The notes beneath the pieces were generated by a model. The model saw only the letters and a program-made list of their open reading frames with translations. It had not been told where the DNA came from and ran no database searches. Both the position numbers and the translations under genes were made by a program. A stretch of DNA of 5,172 nucleotides from Neptuniibacter sp. (GTDB lineage Bacteria > Pseudomonadota > Gammaproteobacteria > Pseudomonadales > Balneatricaceae), in assembly GCA_024686055.1 (NCBI GenBank), contig JAIBDV010000248.1, forward strand, positions 1-5,172, given 5' to 3'. The stretch's first letter is position 1, and each line of letters starts with the position of its first letter. Positions 1-5,088 of this stretch are shown here, one piece after another.

Positions 1-192
1 GAATTCCGCCAGGCGATGAACATCGTCAGCGCCAGCAAAGATGGCATCATCAAAGTCGCCCCGCTCTACCACTGGAGCGAAGCCCAGATGGACGCCTACC
101 TGGCCGAGCACAATCTGCCCAATGAGACGGATTACTTCGACCCGACCAAGGCGCTGGAAACCCGCGAATGTGGTCTGCACACCCAGCTATAA
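1..192 (+). CDS. cysH: PAPS/APS reductase family protein (CysH-like), C-terminal 63 residues
   Basis: The reading frame is open from base 1, and its start lies outside the window. The 63 visible residues end in RECGLHTQL. The ECGLH motif carries the catalytic cysteine (C57 of this fragment) that forms the enzyme-sulfonate intermediate in assimilatory PAPS/APS reductases, which release sulfite using thioredoxin or glutaredoxin. Before it lie a helix-like stretch with YHWSEAQMDAYL, then LPNETDYFDPTK, as in the C-terminal part of the adenine nucleotide alpha-hydrolase fold. No other cysteine is visible, so the second cysteine pair that binds the [4Fe-4S] cluster in APS-type enzymes is absent here, which favours the cluster-free type. 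The distance from the LP motif to ECGLH is much shorter than in E. coli CysH. The downstream siroheme gene supports a sulfate assimilation role. The exact substrate (PAPS or APS) cannot be decided from the fragment. Confidence 0.85.
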   Translation, partial: EFRQAMNIVSASKDGIIKVAPLYHWSEAQMDAYLAEHNLPNETDYFDPTKALETRECGLHTQL

Positions 193-205
193 GCTCTGTT
201 CTAAA

Positions 206-233
206 AGCTTCCAGCTGAGGACAGCTGTCCCAC
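206..233 (-). repeat. REP-like palindromic element, copy A
   Basis: Read on the minus strand this 28-base element begins GTGGGA and ends GGAAGCT. It contains a 6-bp stem CAGCTG/CAGCTG around a short loop. It is identical over all 28 bases to the element at 2425-2452 but lies in the opposite orientation, and it forms an inverted pair with the diverged copy at 283-310. The 5' GTGG followed by an imperfect palindrome resembles REP sequences mobilised by RAYT (TnpA-REP) proteins. The family name is inferred. Confidence 0.75.
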
Positions 234-282
234 AACAGGCGCAAGCCCACACAAAGCTCCAAGCCTGTGGGCCCATGCTCCT

Positions 283-310
283 GTGGGACCGGTGTCCACA
301 CCGGGAAGCT
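283..310 (+). repeat. REP-like palindromic element, copy B (diverged)
   Basis: This copy shares GTGGGAC at the 5' end and GGGAAGCT at the 3' end with the elements at 206-233 and 2425-2452. It differs from them at five of 28 positions. Four of the five differences are two base-pair swaps in the hairpin stem (A-T to C-G, and C-G to G-C). The fifth turns a T-T mismatch at the loop base into a T-A pair. The resulting stem CCGGTGT/ACACCGG is 7 bp with a 2-base loop. With copy A it makes a REPIN-like inverted doublet; the space between the copies holds a further inverted repeat, GCCCACA/TGTGGGC. Confidence 0.75.
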
Positions 311-398
311 CTTGCCCCAGGCCCTTGCGCTAAGCATCAGCGCCTGGCGCTTTCCAATAAGGACAGCCCCTCCACATTTGCGTACTATTACCACCAGC

Positions 399-414
399 GA
401 CAGCCCAGGCTGTC
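399..414. promoter_or_regulatory. 16-bp perfect dyad upstream of cysG, possible operator
   Basis: GACAGCC and GGCTGTC are perfect inverted repeats separated by CA. The two-base spacer is too short for a good RNA hairpin, so a protein-binding DNA site is more likely than an RNA element. A weak -10-like TACTAT lies just upstream at 383-388, but I see no convincing -35 at the right distance. The site lies about 70 bases before the cysG start. It does not match a regulator motif I can name. Confidence 0.35.
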
Positions 415-448
415 ATGTAGTCACTGCGCCTCCGGCCAGATGTCATTC

Positions 449-478
449 GTAGCGTCACAATAATCGCTACCACAGGAG
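449..478 (+). promoter_or_regulatory. cysG ribosome binding site preceded by a small hairpin
   Basis: AGGAG at 474-478 lies six bases before the cysG ATG at 485 and is a strong Shine-Dalgarno sequence. GTAGCG (449-454) and CGCTAC (465-470) form a perfect 6-bp stem with a 10-base AT-rich loop that ends four bases before it. The ribosome binding site is clear. A translational role for the hairpin is only a possibility. Confidence 0.55.
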
Positions 479-484
479 ATCACC

Positions 485-1888
485 ATGGATTACCTCCCGC
501 TATTTTTTAACCTGCACAACCAGCACGCATTGCTGGTCGGCGGCGGCCAGGTCGCCCTGCGCAAAGCCCGGCTGCTGGTACGTGCGGGCTGCCATATCAC
601 GGTTATCTCCCATCAGATCACCCTCGAGCTGCAGGATTTACTGGACGAAACCCAGGGCTGCAGCGGCATTCTGGGTGAATATCACCCTGGCCTGCTCACA
701 GAAAAAGCGCTGGTGATTGCCGCCACCAACGATGATGCCCTCAACGCACGCGTCTCGCTGGATGCCAAAGACAAGAACGTACCAGTGAATGTGGTCGACA
801 GCCCGGCGCTGTGTACCTTTGTGTTCCCGGCCATCGTCGATCGCTCACCCATCGTGATCGGCATCAGCTCCGGTGGTAAGTCACCGGTACTGGCCCGGAT
901 GACCCGCGCCAAAATCGAAACCCTGTTCCCCCAGCGCTACGCCAAACTGGGCGAACTGGCGAGTAAATTCCGCGCTCAGGTGAAAGCCAAATTCAACACC
1001 ATTGGGCAGCGTCGCAACTTCTGGGAGCGTACTCTGGAAGGGCAGGTAGCCGAGCGAGTATTCGCCGGACGCCAGGACGACGCCGAACAGCTGATTCAAC
1101 AAACGCTGGATACCGCCGACAGCAACCACAATGCCGGTGAAGTGTACCTGGTGGGCGGCGGCCCGGGTGACCCTGAACTGCTGACCTTCAAAGCACTGCG
1201 CCTGATGCAGCAGGCCGATATCGTCTTCTACGACCGCCTGGTATCCAAAGAGGTGCTCGACCTCTGTCGCCGCGACGCCGAGCTGGTGTACGTCGGCAAA
1301 GCCCGCGATGACCACGCCGTGCCACAGCAAGGCATCAACCAGCTGCTGGTCGATCACGCCAAACTGGGCAAGCGGGTGCTGCGCCTCAAAGGGGGTGACC
1401 CATTTATCTTTGGCCGTGGCGGTGAAGAACTCGAAGAGCTCAAAGCCAACAACATCCCGTTCCAGGTGGTGCCCGGTATCACCGCCGCCAGCGCCTGCTC
1501 CACCTACGCGGGCATTCCGCTGACCCACCGCGATTGCGCCCAGTCGGTCAAATTCGTCACCGGCCAGCTGAAAAACCGCACCGCTGATCTCAATTTCGAC
1601 GAGCTGGTTCACCCCAATCAGACCGTGGTGTTCTACATGGGCCTGCACACCCTGCCGACCCTCACCGAACGGCTGATCGCCCATGGCAAACCTGCTGATA
1701 CCCCAGTGGCAATCATCTCCCGCGGCACCCAGCCAGATCAGAAAGTACTCATTGGCACCCTGGCCTGCATCGTTGAGCGCCAGGCCACCGCCCAGCTGCC
1801 CGCGCCATCACTGGTCATCGTGGGTGAAGTGGTCAACCTGCATCAGCAACTGGCCTGGTTCGGTGAAGACACCACGCCGCTGAACTAA
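485..1888 (+). CDS. cysG: Siroheme synthase CysG (uroporphyrinogen-III methyltransferase / precorrin-2 dehydrogenase / ferrochelatase)
   Basis: This 467-residue protein has the full fused architecture of enterobacterial CysG. Residues 1 to about 115 form the NAD-binding precorrin-2 dehydrogenase/sirohydrochlorin ferrochelatase module. It has the GGGQVALRKA glycine-rich loop at 19-28 and NVVD ending in D105, the aspartate needed for dehydrogenation and chelation. Residues from about 116 to 210 hold the dimerisation segment with SSGGKSPVLAR; S128 matches the serine phosphorylated in Salmonella CysG. Residues from about 219 on are the SAM-dependent methyltransferase, with GGGPGDPELLT at 224-234, the YDRLVS motif with D250, RLKGGDPFIFGRGGEE starting at R300, GITAASACS, and YMGL at 384-387. 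It turns uroporphyrinogen III into siroheme, the cofactor of sulfite and nitrite reductases, in the cytoplasm. The ATG at 485 has an AGGAG ribosome binding site and begins MDYLPLF, as in the family. Length is normal and nothing is broken. Confidence 0.97.
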   Translation: MDYLPLFFNLHNQHALLVGGGQVALRKARLLVRAGCHITVISHQITLELQDLLDETQGCSGILGEYHPGLLTEKALVIAATNDDALNARVSLDAKDKNVPVNVVDSPALCTFVFPAIVDRSPIVIGISSGGKSPVLARMTRAKIETLFPQRYAKLGELASKFRAQVKAKFNTIGQRRNFWERTLEGQVAERVFAGRQDDAEQLIQQTLDTADSNHNAGEVYLVGGGPGDPELLTFKALRLMQQADIVFYDRLVSKEVLDLCRRDAELVYVGKARDDHAVPQQGINQLLVDHAKLGKRVLRLKGGDPFIFGRGGEELEELKANNIPFQVVPGITAASACSTYAGIPLTHRDCAQSVKFVTGQLKNRTADLNFDELVHPNQTVVFYMGLHTLPTLTERLIAHGKPADTPVAIISRGTQPDQKVLIGTLACIVERQATAQLPAPSLVIVGEVVNLHQQLAWFGEDTTPLN

Positions 1889-1904
1889 GCTTATTAAAGC
1901 CAGA

Positions 1905-1928
1905 CAGCGGTCCCGCACCGGGCCGCTG
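1905..1928 (+). other. GC-rich hairpin just after cysG
   Basis: CAGCGG (1905-1910) pairs with CCGCTG (1923-1928), and after a bulged T CCCG pairs with CGGG around a three-base loop. That gives about ten base pairs 16 bases past the cysG stop. No T-run follows, so this is not a standard intrinsic terminator. It may stabilise the mRNA 3' end or assist factor-dependent termination. Confidence 0.4.
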
Positions 1929-1999
1929 CCCAGGCTACCCAGCCCCGCCCTTTTGCGGTACCCTGCCTCCTTACTTTGGTAGCAAACAACGAGACCCCG

Positions 2000-2386
2000 A
2001 TGGCCTATAAACTCACCGCCGAGCAACGCGAAAAGATCCAGCACCTGGATGCCGACAAACGTTACAACCACTTCATCGATAAAGTCAGCAAATGGGAAGA
2101 GATCTGGAGCCTGCGCGACGACGAAGGTTTCGTGCTGGTCAGCACCGATGATGAAGAGTGCATGCCCGTATGGCCGCACCCTGACTATGCCGCCGAATGG
2201 GCCTCCGGCGACTGGGATGGCTGCGAGCCATTCAAAGTAGAGATGGAAGCCTGGCTCGACACCTGGCTGCCAGGCATGGAAGAAGATGGCATCGCGGTCG
2301 CCGTGTTCCCAAATCTGGAAGAAAGCGGCATCGTTGAAGGCCCCCGCGAACTGGGTAGCAACATCATCCAGGCAATGGAAGGCTAA
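2000..2386 (+). CDS. DUF2750 family protein, function unknown
   Basis: The gene encodes 128 residues, acidic and rich in tryptophan. The layout matches the DUF2750 family: an N-terminal helix MAYKLTAEQREKIQHL, a RYNHFIDKVSKWEEIWSL segment (21-38), a central VPVWPHP-like stretch (PVWPHPDYAAEW, 56-67), then an LDTWLPGMEEDGIAVAVFP core (86-104) and a short C-terminal tail. No signal peptide or membrane segment is visible, so it should be cytosolic. No catalytic residues can be named; the family has no established biochemical role that I know of. I chose the ATG at 2000 because it gives the usual family N-terminus. An in-frame TTG at 1976 would add eight residues of low quality. The ribosome binding site is weak (ACGAGA). 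The gene is 111 bases after cysG, past a hairpin, so it may have its own promoter. It converges on yaiL across a shared terminator. Confidence 0.85.
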   Translation: MAYKLTAEQREKIQHLDADKRYNHFIDKVSKWEEIWSLRDDEGFVLVSTDDEECMPVWPHPDYAAEWASGDWDGCEPFKVEMEAWLDTWLPGMEEDGIAVAVFPNLEESGIVEGPRELGSNIIQAMEG

Positions 2387-2424
2387 TACCCTCGAGGCTG
2401 GCACACCTCATGGTGACCATGCCT

Positions 2425-2452
2425 GTGGGACAGCTGTCCTCAGCTGGAAGCT
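2425..2452 (+). repeat. REP-like palindromic element, copy C
   Basis: This element is identical in 28 of 28 bases to the reverse complement of 206-233. It contains GGACAGCTGTCC, a perfect 12-base palindrome, and a CAGCTG stem around TCCT. A separate 13-base dyad, CATGGT-G-ACCATG (2409-2421), lies four bases before it. It sits in the short space between the two convergent genes, a typical place for REP elements, and here appears single rather than paired. Confidence 0.75.
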
Positions 2453-2510
2453 CTTAGCCTGCAGGATGGGCAAAAGAGCGAAGCGATGTAGCCATCATCC
2501 AGTTATACGA

Positions 2511-2544
2511 AAAAACCGCCGGTATCACTACCAGCGGTTTTTTT
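2511..2544. terminator. Bidirectional intrinsic terminator between DUF2750 gene and yaiL
   Basis: AAAAACCGCCGGTA pairs with TACCAGCGGTTTTT around TCAC, with one C-A mismatch. An A-run (2510-2515) precedes it and a T-run (2538-2544) follows it, so the RNA from either strand ends in a GC stem plus U-tract. It can end the plus-strand transcript of the DUF2750 gene and the minus-strand yaiL transcript. Confidence 0.88.
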
Positions 2545-2567
2545 GTTTGTAACTCAGGCGAAACGCC

Positions 2568-3116
2568 TTACCACATCAGATCATCCGGGATCTCGAAGTC
2601 CTTGTACGGATCATCGTCATCGACCACGGTTTTCTCGTGCAGGCTGATAATCAGTGATTCATCCAGCTCTGCCACTTTACGGGCGATGGTGCCATCGAGC
2701 AGCCAGTATTTATCTTCCTGGCGTACCACGGCCATGGTGCCCACGGCGAGCATCTCCAGCTGACCTTTGGCCACGTAGATGGTTTTGATGGTGGTGCCAT
2801 GGGTGAAGTTGTACGACACAGCCCCGTCTTTTGGCAATGCAGTACGATGCTGCTCAACCACCTGGCGGGCACGGGCCTGGGTTTCTTTCTGCATCCGCGC
2901 GTCGTCACGCTGTTTGTTCAGTTCACGGTCGCGGGCGGCTTTCTCTTCGCGGGCCTGTTCCAGCTGCTGCTGTTTCAGTTGCGCGGCAGCGGCCGCTTCT
3001 TTCGGTGACTGCTTTGCCTGTTTGGCAGTTTTACGTTTCTGCTGTTTGGCTTTTTTTGCCTGCTGTGTGCTGGCAACGCCCATATTCAGCAACTGATCCT
3101 GTAGAGACCCGGCCAT
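2568..3116 (-). CDS. yaiL: DUF2058 family protein, YaiL-like
   Basis: The gene encodes 182 residues starting MAGSLQDQLL and ending DDPYKDFEIPDDLMW, almost the same ending as E. coli YaiL; this C-terminal signature is diagnostic of DUF2058. Residues from about 17 to 90 are highly charged, rich in K, Q, A, E and R without proline (except P38), and probably form a long helix or coiled coil that could contact nucleic acid. Residues from about 95 on form a compact domain (YNFTHGTTIKTIYV, then VVRQEDKYWLLDG). Family members are sometimes labelled nucleoprotein/polynucleotide-associated; I know of no proven activity. The ATG at 3116 has AAAGGG six bases upstream. An in-frame ATG at 3131 would add MERVI and would overlap that ribosome binding site, so I reject it. 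It has its own promoter (3155-3183) and is expressed divergently from the RNA and aminotransferase unit. Confidence 0.93.
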   Translation of the reverse strand: MAGSLQDQLLNMGVASTQQAKKAKQQKRKTAKQAKQSPKEAAAAAQLKQQQLEQAREEKAARDRELNKQRDDARMQKETQARARQVVEQHRTALPKDGAVSYNFTHGTTIKTIYVAKGQLEMLAVGTMAVVRQEDKYWLLDGTIARKVAELDESLIISLHEKTVVDDDDPYKDFEIPDDLMW

Positions 3117-3154
3117 TATTACCCTTTCCATAACTGTTAACGGATGATAGGCCG

Positions 3155-3183
3155 ACTATACCACGGTCGCCAGAGTGAGCGAA
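3155..3183 (-). promoter_or_regulatory. Sigma-70-type promoter for yaiL
   Basis: On the minus strand TTCGCT (3178-3183) and TATAGT (3155-3160) are 17 bases apart. The -10 matches consensus at five of six positions and the -35 at three of six. The predicted RNA start, near 3148, leaves a leader of about 32 bases before the ATG at 3116. Confidence 0.6.
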
Positions 3184-3206
3184 CAGCAGCCGGGCCCAGA
3201 AATCGC

Positions 3207-3236
3207 TTGACGGTTATTTGATCAGACTGCGATACT
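3207..3236 (+). promoter_or_regulatory. Sigma-70-type promoter for the 3243-3417 transcript
   Basis: TTGACG (3207-3212) is a near-perfect -35 box. GATACT (3231-3236) is an 18-base-spaced -10 with the key A2 and T6. Transcription should start around 3242-3244. It points away from the yaiL promoter, with 23 bases between the two -35 boxes. Confidence 0.6.
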
Positions 3237-3242
3237 GCGGCG

Positions 3243-3417
3243 CTATGAATTTTGCAATCAACACCCTCAAGCCTTCCAACACAGTCCCTTGCGCGCTGCG
3301 ACGCCGCCTGGCTGAGATTTCCTGTGTCTGGAATTCGGGTGTGGATTCACACCGACGCTGACCCTCTCAGCGTTACGCCCCGAAAGAAGCCGCAGGTTAA
3401 CCCCTGCGGCTTTTTTT
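3243..3417 (+). ncRNA. Candidate structured small RNA or attenuator leader, about 175 nt
   Basis: A promoter ends just before this stretch and a strong intrinsic terminator closes it. In between the sequence folds well by eye. AATC-A-ACACCC (3256-3266) pairs with GGGTGT-G-GATT (3337-3347), ten pairs and one A-G mismatch. Inside that, TTCCAACACAG (3274-3284) pairs with CTGTGT-C-TGGAA (3322-3333), eleven pairs and one bulge. Then come a GGTGTG/CACACC hairpin (3338-3353, which competes with the outer helix), an ACGCTGA/TCAGCGT hairpin (3355-3373) and the terminator. I do not recognise a known riboswitch or sRNA family; TPP, cobalamin, glycine, lysine, c-di-GMP and 6S signatures were looked for and not found. 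The aminotransferase start is 61 bases after the T-run, and no good promoter lies between, so this could be its regulated leader instead of a free RNA. The ends are inferred from promoter and terminator positions. Confidence 0.5.
3387..3417 (+). terminator. Intrinsic terminator upstream of the aminotransferase gene
   Basis: AAGCCGCAGG (3387-3396) pairs perfectly with CCTGCGGCTT (3403-3412) around TTAACC, followed by T to 3417. This is a strong Rho-independent terminator. It points toward the aminotransferase gene and ends transcription begun at the 3207-3236 promoter unless it is overridden. Confidence 0.9.
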
Positions 3418-3478
3418 ATGCCTGTTTTTCCTGTTTTCCTTTTTTAATACATCCGCCTCTGTGGCAAGGAACCCGATA

Positions 3479-4663
3479 ATGACAACGTCTCCGATTACCC
3501 AGCAGATCCCCCATCTGATCCCGATCACTCCGCGGCCTGAGTTTGCCTTTGTCCGCGGCCAGGGCCATGAACTGTTTGATGATCAGGGCCGTCGTTATCT
3601 GGACCTCATTCAGGGCTGGGCGGTGAATACGCTGGGCCACAGCCCGGCGGTGATCCAGCAGGCACTGGCAGACCAGGCCGGGCAACTGATAAACCCCGGC
3701 CCCGCCTTCTACAACCAGCCGATGCTGGAACTGGCCACCACCCTGTGCCAGCACAGCCATTTTGATCAGGCCTTTTTTGCCAACAGTGGCGCAGAAGCGA
3801 ATGAAGGGGCGATCAAACTGGCGCGTAAATGGGGCCAGAAGTACAAACAGGGGGCGTTCAAGGTCATTACCTTCAACGACAGCTTCCATGGCCGGACCCT
3901 GGCCACCATGTCTGCCACCGGTAAATCAGCCTTCGAGCCGCTATTCGAGCCTAAGGTCAGTGGCTTTACCAAGGTGCCATTTAACGACCTGGCCGCCACT
4001 GAGCAAGCAATCGACTCACACACCGTGGCGATAATGCTGGAGCCGATTCAGGGCGAAGCCGGGGTGATTCCGGCCAGTACTGAGTTTATCCAGGGGCTGG
4101 AACAGCTCTGCCACCAACATAATCTGCTGCTGATTGTCGACGAAGTACAAACGGGGGTAGGCCGGACCGGCAGCCTGTTCGCCTATCAACAGTACGGTAT
4201 CAGCCCGCATATGATGACGCTGGGCAAAGGGCTGGGCGGCGGCGTGCCGATCTCTGCCCTGCTGATTGATAAGGCGATCAGCTGCTTTGACTATGGCGAC
4301 CAGGGCGGTACCTTTAATGGCAACCCATTAATGTGCGCGGTGGCAAACGCGGTGTTGGCTGAGGTGCTCAAACCCGGCTTTTTAACTCAGGTGAAACACA
4401 CAAGCCATGCATTAAGCAGCGGCCTGAGCAAGCTGGCTTCACGCCATGGGCTAAGTAACGTACGGGGAAAAGGCCTGTTACTGGCGTTGAATACCGGCAA
4501 TCACAAGGCCCCGGCACTGGTGGAGCAGGCCCGTGATGCGGGGTTGCTCCTCAACGCCCCGCGGCCCGATACCCTGCGTTTTATGCCTGCGCTGACTCTG
4601 GGCCAGGACGAGATCGACGAAGCCCTGAATATTCTGAACAATATACTGGAGGGGGCGGCATGA
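3479..4663 (+). CDS. argD: ArgD-like class III aminotransferase (probable acetylornithine transaminase)
   Basis: The gene encodes 394 residues with all landmarks of PLP-dependent fold-type I, class III aminotransferases. SGAEANE at 103-109 binds the PLP phosphate, FHGRT at 136-140 has the ring-stacking region and a substrate-contacting arginine, and EPIQGEAG is at 188-195. DEVQTG has D221 contacting the pyridine nitrogen, GKGLGGG has the Schiff-base lysine K250, and GGTFNGNP has T278 of the partner subunit. LRFMPAL has R367, expected to bind the alpha-carboxylate. The early QGWAVNTLGH and NPGPAFYNQP motifs match a proteobacterial acetylornithine transaminase subgroup, so arginine synthesis (N-acetylornithine plus 2-oxoglutarate) is the best guess; succinylornithine, GABA or other diamines are possible. 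The ATG at 3479 has AAGGA nine bases upstream; a GTG at 3461 would place that site inside the gene. No strong promoter is visible at 3418-3478 (only a weak TTTAAT). It overlaps the next gene by 4 bases. Confidence 0.9.
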   Translation: MTTSPITQQIPHLIPITPRPEFAFVRGQGHELFDDQGRRYLDLIQGWAVNTLGHSPAVIQQALADQAGQLINPGPAFYNQPMLELATTLCQHSHFDQAFFANSGAEANEGAIKLARKWGQKYKQGAFKVITFNDSFHGRTLATMSATGKSAFEPLFEPKVSGFTKVPFNDLAATEQAIDSHTVAIMLEPIQGEAGVIPASTEFIQGLEQLCHQHNLLLIVDEVQTGVGRTGSLFAYQQYGISPHMMTLGKGLGGGVPISALLIDKAISCFDYGDQGGTFNGNPLMCAVANAVLAEVLKPGFLTQVKHTSHALSSGLSKLASRHGLSNVRGKGLLLALNTGNHKAPALVEQARDAGLLLNAPRPDTLRFMPALTLGQDEIDEALNILNNILEGAA

Positions 4664-5079
4664 AACCGTTAACCCCCGTCATACAACAGGATGCCACCGG
4701 CTGCGGGCTGGCGGTGATCGCGACATTAACAGGCCAGCCCTATGCACAGATCAAAACCCGTGCCGCCGAGCTGGGTATCCACCCGGAAGATACGCGGATC
4801 TGGTCGGACACTGACTATGTATACCGGCTGGCCGCAGATCAGGGCTTAACCCTGGCCCCGACACCCGCCCCGTTCAACGATTGGGACTGTCTGCCCGACC
4901 TCGCCATCATGGCGATCAAATGGCGACTGATTGAGGGGGTACCGTTCTGGCACTGGGTGGTATTTCAGCGAGCAGACGGGCAGGCACAGGTACTGGACTC
5001 CGGTATCCGGCTTAAGCATCATCGCCGGAGCGACCTCTGGCGGATCCAGCCGAAATGGTTTATTGAAGTAAGAAGCTGA
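4660..5079 (+). CDS. Small stand-alone C39-like cysteine peptidase-fold protein
   Basis: The gene encodes 139 residues with a papain-like C39 signature. Q9 and C15 lie in QQDATGCGLAVIA, with the six-residue spacing of the oxyanion glutamine to the nucleophile in C39 peptidases. H98 is in PFWHWVVF and D113 in VLDSG, 15 residues later, giving a complete Cys-His-Asp triad. Bacteriocin-processing C39 domains are fused to ABC transporters and cleave double-glycine leaders. Here there is no transporter, membrane segment or signal peptide, so this is a cytosolic single-domain version whose substrate is unknown. The ATG overlaps the aminotransferase stop (ATGA), and GGAGG at 4648-4652 is seven bases upstream, so translation is probably coupled. 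It could act on a peptide or amide linked to the aminotransferase, or have another hydrolase or transferase activity. I am confident in the fold, not the function. Confidence 0.75.
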   Translation: MKPLTPVIQQDATGCGLAVIATLTGQPYAQIKTRAAELGIHPEDTRIWSDTDYVYRLAADQGLTLAPTPAPFNDWDCLPDLAIMAIKWRLIEGVPFWHWVVFQRADGQAQVLDSGIRLKHHRRSDLWRIQPKWFIEVRS

Positions 5080-5088
5080 CCGAACGCA

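Noticed and set aside
206..310. CRISPR-like repeat array
   Set aside because: Only two diverged copies in inverted orientation, with internal palindromes and no regular spacers; REP-like elements explain them.
41..463. 140-codon plus-strand open frame over the cysH end and the intergenic region
   Set aside because: It is out of frame with the conserved CysH C-terminus and runs through the REP-like elements, which explains its odd composition.
881..1684. Long 267-codon open frame on the minus strand
   Set aside because: It lies wholly antisense to cysG, whose protein is conserved throughout. The translation is a low-complexity shadow produced by GC-rich codon bias.
1950..1977. Promoter for the DUF2750 gene (TTGCGG ... 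TACTTT)
   Set aside because: The spacing is about 14 bases and the -10 match is poor. A promoter is likely somewhere here, but I cannot place it.
1808..2404. 198-codon open frame on the minus strand
   Set aside because: It overlaps the end of cysG and all of the DUF2750 gene, shows no recognisable domain and would cross the hairpin region; a shadow frame.
3117..3131. Upstream ATG at 3131 as the start of yaiL
   Set aside because: It would add MERVI, absent from the family N-terminus as I know it, and it overlaps the Shine-Dalgarno sequence serving the ATG at 3116.
3311..3373. TPP riboswitch suggested by CTGAGAT and a nearby CAGCGT
   Set aside because: The conserved TPP core around the second motif is missing and the spacing does not fit; the resemblance is short and accidental.
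3416..3889. 157-codon open frame on the minus strand
   Set aside because: It is antisense to the well-conserved N-terminal third of the aminotransferase and has no family features.
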